A stretch of DNA of 64,000 nt, taken from NCBI RefSeq assembly GCF_016808335.1, contig NC_053153.1, forward strand, positions 19,045,033-19,109,032, written 5' to 3'. Positions 57,637-64,000 of the stretch are shown one piece after another. Each line of letters opens with the position of its first letter. The stretch's first letter is position 1. The DNA is from Panicum virgatum (Eukaryota; Streptophyta; Magnoliopsida; Poales; Poaceae). A program made the position numbers and the translations under genes. Below the pieces are notes generated by a model that saw nothing but the letters and a program-made list of their open reading frames with translations, was not told the origin of the DNA and did no database searches.

Positions 57637-59114
57637 TGTTAGAAAACTAGGTAATTTTTGGTATATTTTAATTCTAAATATTACTAGCAATTTCATGGCA
57701 TAAAGAAGTGATAATGTGTGAATAAAATATGTGCTTGTGTTCATGTTATTCTCACTAATAAGTATGAATAAAATGTTAAACCAGAATAGATTTAGAATGT
57801 ACTCCAAGGCGGGACCAGTGCCGGAGGCACCGGTTGCGCCGTTACCAGCTGGAATAGACATTCTATTCGACTGGCCTTGCCTAATGTAGCCGAACGACGT
57901 CGATGCAGGAAGAGGTTCGCAGTGCAGTCCCACGAACGGTCACCAGGAAGTAGACGAAGTAGTCGTTCACGCCGGGATGTAGACGAAGTAGTCGTTCAGG
58001 GAGCGAGCAGTCGCGTCAAGACGCTCCCCAAAAACCTGATTGCTCGCGCCCCGTGCAGGACCTTCAGCGAGCAGAGGTTCCGGAGGTCTGCTCTAGCTAG
58101 AGCTGTGCGCGCAACGCTAGCGATGGGAATGGCAGAAAGCAGCAGAGGGAGAAGGGAGAGGTCTCCTAAGCAGAAGTACCTGAAGCAAGAGTGCTTTGGT
58201 GTGTGGATGAGTGGAGGACCTAGGCCCTGTTTAGTTCTTTACATGTAAACGCAAAAAAGCCGTAAACGCATTAAAGTGAAACGGAATCTTGCTAATTTGA
58301 AGCACTAAATGAAGTCTATTTACAAAACTTTTTGCATGTATGGACTGTAAATCGCGAGACGAATCTAATGAGCCTACTTAATCCATGATTTGCAACAGTG
58401 ATGCTACAGTAACCATCCGCTAATTATTGATTAAACATAGATTAATTAGCATCATTAGATTCGTCTCGCGATTTACAACCCATCTATGCAAAAAGTTTTG
58501 CAAATAGACTTCATTTAATACTTCAAATGCCATCTTTACATCTTTACATCTTTTTGCAAAATGAACTAAACACACCCCTGATTTATATAGGCATGGAGGT
58601 GCCTCAGATTCAACGAACCTGGACACTGTAAATGGCTTTGATGAGCGGCAGTTACTGGTGAATGAATCACAGCCATTAATGGTTAAGACTATGATTATCC
58701 AGTCATCACTGTCAATGTTTATTGTCTGTTTTAATGCTCTCAACAGCAAAACGTTCTCTCATCTCAGCACGTCGCACCGCACCGCACCTGCACGTCACGT
58801 CACGTCACGTCCGGCCGCGCCACGCACACGCACCGCCCGTCCGGCCGGCCGCGCCGCGCCGCGCCCACGCCCACGCCCTCGGCCTCGGCCTCAGCCCGGC
58901 TCGGCGAGGCGAGCGAGCGCGCGCGTGTGGTTCACCGACCTCCTCTTACCGGCTTCACAAGTGGTGTACACGAGGTCCACCCTTTAAGTCGGTTGAGATC
59001 CTCCTCAAATCCCGGTACGGAATTAAGCAATTGATTCCCTAGCATTTAATAGTGGGCTTTAAATTCTTTTATTGCATTGATTAGAATAAATCGGCCAAGT
59101 CCATAATTCCAACA
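57637..59114 (-). repeat. 3' LTR of the decayed copia element
   Basis: On the - strand begins tgttggaattatggactt and ends agttttctaaca. Length 1.48 kb including a MITE at 58223-58578; about 1.12 kb without it, close to the solo LTR of the same family at 46079. Confidence 0.75.
58223..58578. mobile_element. Tourist-like MITE inside the LTR
   Basis: Left ggccctgtttagttc and right, inverted, ggggtgtgtttagttc. Inside, tcgcgagacgaatctaatgag pairs with its inverse, as in the element at 22995. Confidence 0.65.
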
Positions 59115-59679
59115 ATCTCCACCAAGAAAATCAAGCCACACTAGAAATGCTCTCATTCCCTCATTGATATACCAGTATTTGACAGAGACTGTTAAGTTGA
59201 ACTTTCATCTTGGACAAAGTCTACACTTATTCACAACTGTACAATGGACTATTCCTTGAATTGCCAGTCTTGTACAAACAAGTTTGACCAGAGCCCTACA
59301 CTGGTACTAGGCTGCATAAGCATCCCCGCGGTTTGGAGCTTATAAGTCATACTCCAGGCCCTTCATGAGTTTCTAGAGAATACCCAGTTCTCATAGACCA
59401 TGACCAGTAGACAGACTCATATAGGTGTGTTCCTTTCAGATGTTCTGTAGGACAATATCTTTGTTTCAAGAAAACAACTCATTTGTTTTAAAGAAACCAC
59501 CTGGAACACATTAAGATATTGACCAACTTGCCATACAGATTAGAAGAGAAATGCACCTTATACACGGAATGGGCTCTTTTCACAAAGGTTCTCTTCTCTC
59601 AGTCAAACTTTAGTTTGTTTCACCATCCTACTTCATAGGATCTCCGATCACATAGGACAGGTTTCCACTAAAGAATGAC

Positions 59680-62600
59680 TCACGTGGGTTTCAAGCCCAA
59701 TTCCATAGATGCATTGTCTATCACATTCCGTGAAATACCCATTGTAAACTGATCTGCCAGATTTTTAGCCGTCTGAACATAGTCCAAGGCTATAACTCCG
59801 GAGTTTCTCAATTTTCTGACAGATTTCAACCGTCTTTTCACATGTCTTGATGACTTCATGTTATCCTTTGAACTGTTCACATTGACAATCACCGTTTGAT
59901 TGTCACAGTTCATTAGAATTGCCGGTATCGGTTTTTAAACTATCGACAAGTCCATAAGGAGCTCACGAAGTCACTCAGCCTCAATAGTAGCGGTATCTAA
60001 TGCTGTGAGTTCTACTTTCATAGACCTCGTTAAGATGGTCTGCTTGCAAGACTTCTAGAAAACAACTTCACCACCAAGTGTAAACACATATCCACTTGTG
60101 GCTTTTATCTCATCAGCATCAGAAATCCAGTTTGAATCACTATACCCTTCTAGTACCCTTGGGTACCCGATGTAGTGAATTTCATAGTTCATTGTCCCCT
60201 TTAGATAGCACATTACTCTTTCAAGAGCCTTCCAATGATCATCTCCCGGGTTTGAAACAAACCGGCTCAGTTTGCTTACAGCAAACGAGATGTCAGGTTT
60301 TGTAGCACTAGCTAAATACATCAATGAACCAATGATCTGAGAATATCTCAGCTGATGTCGCATTATCCTTTTGTTCTTCCTAAGAATTAAACTGGCATCA
60401 TATGGTATTGAGACAGGTTTATAGTCGCTATAACCAAAGCGACTTAACACCTTCTCCATATAGTGAGACTGTGTAAGAATCACCCCACCATTGCTCTCTT
60501 TTACTAGCTTTATATTAAGAATAACATCAGCTTCTCCCAGATCCTTCATCCCAAAACTTTGAGATAAAAACTCTTTGACTTCCTTAATCACATTAAGGCT
60601 AGTGCCAAAAATCAGTATGCCATCCACATACAAGCACAAAATCACTCCTTCAGCCCCACCATAGCGATAATACACACATTTGTCAGCTTCGTTCACAACA
60701 AAGCCAGCAGACGTCAAAGTTCTGTCGAAATTTTCATGCCACTGCTTAGGCGCTTGCTTGAGACCATATAAAGATTTCAACAATTTACAAACCATTCCTT
60801 CTTGACCCTTTGATACAAACTCATCCGGCTGATCCATATAGATCTCCTCTTCTAGCTCTCCATTGAGGAAAACCGTCTTAACGTCCATCTGATGAATGAG
60901 AAGACCATAAGAGACTGCCAGGGAAAGTAACACTCGAATTGTGGTCAATCGGGCAACTAGTGAATAAGTGTCAAAGAAATCTTCTCCTTCTTTTTTGGGT
61001 ATAACCCTTGGCCACAAGCCTGGCCTTGTACTTTTCAATGGTACCATCTGGCCTAAGCTTTTTCTTGAACACCCACTTGCATCCAACAGGTTTACATCCA
61101 TAAGGACGTTCAACGACCTCCCAGGTTCCATTAGACATAATAGAATCCATCTCACTCCTCACTGCTTCCTTCCAATAGTCAGCATCAGGAGATGAATATG
61201 CCTCTTCAATGGTTCTGGGTGTATCATTCATGAGGTACACAATGAAATCATCACCAAAAGACTTTACAGTCCTTTATCTCTTGCTCTTTCTAGGAGCATC
61301 ATTGTTATCCTCCTCAAAATTTTCCACAAGTGTAGGTTCATTGTGTTCTATCGGCTCAGCAGAGCTATCATCCTCGATGAACTCTTGCCTAGATGAACTT
61401 GTTCCATCTCTCATGGGGAAAATGTTTTAAAAAAATATAGCATCTCTGAACTCCATTATAGTACCAACATGCATGTCAGGTACTCCAGATTTCACTATTA
61501 AAAATCTATACCCAATGCTGTGAATAGCATAAACTAGAAGGACACAATCCACGGTTTTAGGTCCAAACTTACGTTTTTTGGTTATTGGCACACTCATTTT
61601 TGCCAAACAACCCCAAGTACGTAAGTATGAAAGTGTTGGCCTTTTCTTCTCTCATTCCTCGAATGGTGTTATCTCTTTATTCTTTGTAGGAACACGGTTT
61701 AGGACATGACATGCAGTCAATATAGTCTCACCCCACTATTCTTTGGAAAGCCCCGCTGTATCTAACATGGTGTTAACCAAATCCATTAGAGTGCGGTTCT
61801 TTCTTTCGGCAACCCCATTTGATTGAGGTGAATAGGGAGGCGTCCTCTCATAAATAAAACTATGTTCCTCGCAGAATAAAGTGAATAAATTTGAGAAGTA
61901 CTCGCCACCACGATCTGACCTAACTCTTTTGATCTTTCTCTCAAATTGGTTTTCTACTTCAGCTTTATAGATTTTAAAGTAGTGTAAAGCTTCATCTTTT
62001 GACTTCAACAAATAGATGTAACAAAATTTAGTGCAGTCATCGATCAAAGTCATGAAAGATCTTTTACCACCTTTTGTCAACACTCCATTCATTTCGCACA
62101 AATCGGAATGAATTAATTCTAAAGGTGCCAAGCTCCTCGCCTCAGCGGCCTTATGAGGCTTGCGAGTTTATTTTGATTCAACACATACATGGCACTTAGA
62201 TTTTTTAACAAAAGTAAACTTTAGAATTAAACTCAAATTAGCTAAGCGCATCATACAACCAAAATTAACGTGACAAAGCCTCGAATGCCAAATATTTGTT
62301 TCATCAATGTTAATAATATTGTAAGCAACTTTATTACAAACATCTGTCAAAGAAAGACGGAACAAGCCTCCGCTTTCATAATCTTTTCCAACAAAAGTAC
62401 CAAACTTAGACAAGATACATTTATTGGACTCAAAGACTAATTTAAAACAATCTCTACACAGTAGAGAGCCGCTGACTAGATTCTTCTTGATGGTGGGGAC
62501 ATGCTGCATGTTCTTCAGCTGCACAGTCTTCCCCGAAGTAAACTTCAGATTTACCGTACCAACACCAAGAACACGCGCATGAGATCCGTTCCCCATCAGC

Positions 62601-62850
62601 AAGGAGGAAGTCCCGCCGTCCTGGTAAGAAGAAAACAAAGAAGCATCAGCACAAACATGAATATTAGCACTAGTGTCAACCCACCACTCGGGTGAACAAA
62701 AAACTGAAAGAACTGTAGGTAATAAATTACCGTACCCTGATGTTCCTCCAGGCTCGCTAATGACCATGTTGGCAGAGTCGTTGCCTTTGCAGTTCGAACA
62801 CTTTGCAGCAAAGTGTTTCGTACTAACGCACACATAGCAAGCTCCCTTGA
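59680..62850 (-). pseudogene. Copia pol remnants (zinc knuckle to RNase H)
   Basis: Pieces in order on the - strand: ACYVCVSTKHFAAKC zinc knuckle and WWVDTSANIHVC protease (62168-62850), integrase core with HSDLCEMNG to NGVAERKNRT (61736-62131), reverse transcriptase (60055-61240) and the RNase H end ADQFTMGISRNVIDNA (59680-59913). Each is in a different frame. The reverse-transcriptase active site reads YVDG instead of YVDD, so the enzyme would be dead even without the frameshifts. Confidence 0.82.
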
Positions 62851-64000
62851 AAGGACCTTAAGATGCCTAGAGGGGGAGTGAATAGGCAATCTACAGCTCA
62901 AAGACACTTAAGAACTGTCAGACTTAGACTCAGCCCGGATACTCCGGGTATAAGCCCGGATACTCCGGGTTTTGTGGTTCGGAGTATCCAGAGCTATAAC
63001 CAGAGTCTCCGGGTATGAACAAACTGAAAAGAATCTGCAGGAATCTATGTATGAAAAGTAGATCGAGCTAAAGTACGAGTACCAGGGGTTCCTTAAGGTT
63101 GATATCCAACAAACAAAACTCACTAGAAACTCGTGAGTGAGTAGATCGAGCTCAATTCCTAGAAAAGAAGTCTCACAAGCAAATAGCAATGAAATTAAAT
63201 AAATTAACACGAAAGAGACAAGGATTTGTTTCCCGAAGTTCACACCCGAAGGTGCTACATCTCCGTTGAGGAAGGATTCGAGAGACGGTGCTCAAGAACC
63301 CTTATGCTCCTCTCCCAAGAGCGAGATCACCTCTCAAGCCCAAGGTCACTTACTATGGATTCCTCGGCGAGGAATGGAGCTTACAAACTTCTTGTGCAGC
63401 TCACAACCTTGATTGAGCAGTCACAAGCACGCCTAGCTGTCTAGGAGCACAAGGCTCCAAGAGTAACAAACTTGAATCCGCGGGTTTGACCAAAACCAAG
63501 TGCTCAAGATGTGGAAATGAGGCTCATTAGCACGAATCCTTGCTCTTGCTTGCTTCTCACTCAAATCCCTCAAAGGAATCACTCAAGAATGAAGAGAGGG
63601 GAGTCAGAGAGCTCTCTTTTGGCATTAGGAGGAGTTCAGCTCGAAAGAATGGCAAGAGAGAGTGAACTGAAGGAGGGGAGGGAGTATTTATACCCCTTGA
63701 CCCAAAAATAGCCGTTGGGCGAACAATTACCCAGAGACTCCGGGTATATGCCCGGAGACTCCGGGCAACCCTAATTTTTCAGCCCGTGAACAGCACCCGG
63801 ACACTCCGGGCAAAAGGGTCCGGAGTATCCGGCCCTATACCCGGAGTATCCGGGTTAGGCAGGTTGAAAGCTCATGTTTTGCTCTTTTGAGTATATTTTG
63901 TGGCTCACAGGTGTTTGTCTAGGTTCTCTTAAGCACAAGATTTAAATCGAAACCCTTGAATCAAGTCCCTCTTGATAATACGGCATTCCTATACTCAAAT
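62850..64000. repeat. Unclassified repeat interrupting the copia element, runs off the window
   Basis: Begins about aaggaccttaagatgcctagagggggagtg, a start I associate with grass LTR-type repeats. Near both parts (62935-63015 and 63725-63860) it carries clustered short palindromic motifs such as ccggagtatccgg and cccggatactccggg. The middle (63220-63560) has cccgaagttcacaccc and ctccgttgagg. No convincing coding region. Its superfamily and right end are unknown. Confidence 0.5.

Larger units (their letters stand above)
57637..62850 (-). mobile_element. Decayed Ty1-copia retrotransposon in intron 6 of MATE copy 4
   Basis: Read on the - strand. The 3' LTR (57637-59114) is preceded by the polypurine tract ggtggagat (59115-59126 region), and pol remnants extend rightward to a zinc knuckle at about 62790-62845. 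Gag and the 5' LTR are not seen because another repeat begins at about 62850. Many frame breaks. Confidence 0.82.

Noticed and set aside
62935..63862. CRISPR-like array from the recurring ccgg-type motifs
   Set aside because: Motifs are short and irregularly spaced in a plant repeat; there are no regular spacers or cas genes.

Overview
The window is nuclear DNA from a grass (Poaceae). GC-rich first exons, GT-AG introns, dense MITEs, Helitrons, hAT and Mutator-type elements and Ty1-copia retrotransposons all point to a monocot, and the gene families (HAK potassium transporter, CC-NBS-LRR, DTX/MATE transporters) fit this. I cannot name the species from sequence alone. No bacterial-style operons, CRISPR arrays, tRNA or rRNA genes were seen. 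Layout, left to right: 1-3.4 kb is a decayed copia element read on the + strand. 4.7-9.2 kb is an apparently intact nine-exon HAK/KUP/KT potassium transporter gene. A Mutator-like element with a 9-bp target duplication sits at 9.7-10.9 kb. A small conserved plant protein gene lies at 12.0 kb, followed by a 1.15 kb inverted-repeat element. 14.9-18.7 kb (- strand) is a CC-NBS-LRR resistance-type gene broken by one frameshift. A small basic protein gene is at 20.5 kb. From 21.8 to 25.0 kb come a Helitron, a Tourist MITE and a hAT element that carries a piece of a REC/TSS (clustered-mitochondria-related) gene. From 25.3 to 57.5 kb lies a tandem array of four DTX40-like MATE transporter genes, all on the + strand. 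Their exons 2-6 have the same lengths (632, 57, 239, 119 and 87 bp) in all four copies, so they arose by tandem duplication. Intron 1 shrinks from 3.1 kb in copy 1 to 0.14 kb in copy 4, and transposons fill the introns and spacers. Copies 2 and 3 look most alike. Copy 4 is separated from the rest by a solo LTR containing a nested, nearly intact copia element, and it lacks its last exon in this window because a second copia element lies in intron 6. 57.6-64 kb is that second, decayed copia element, itself interrupted at 62.85 kb by another repeat that runs off the end. The transporters could plausibly contribute to ion homeostasis (HAK) and export or sequestration of organic compounds (MATE), but nothing in the sequence shows that they work as one pathway. 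The most unusual content is the transposon capture: a hAT with a REC/TSS exon fragment 240 bp upstream of MATE copy 1, and a Helitron with a U-box domain between copies 2 and 3. I did not find a clearly new biological system.
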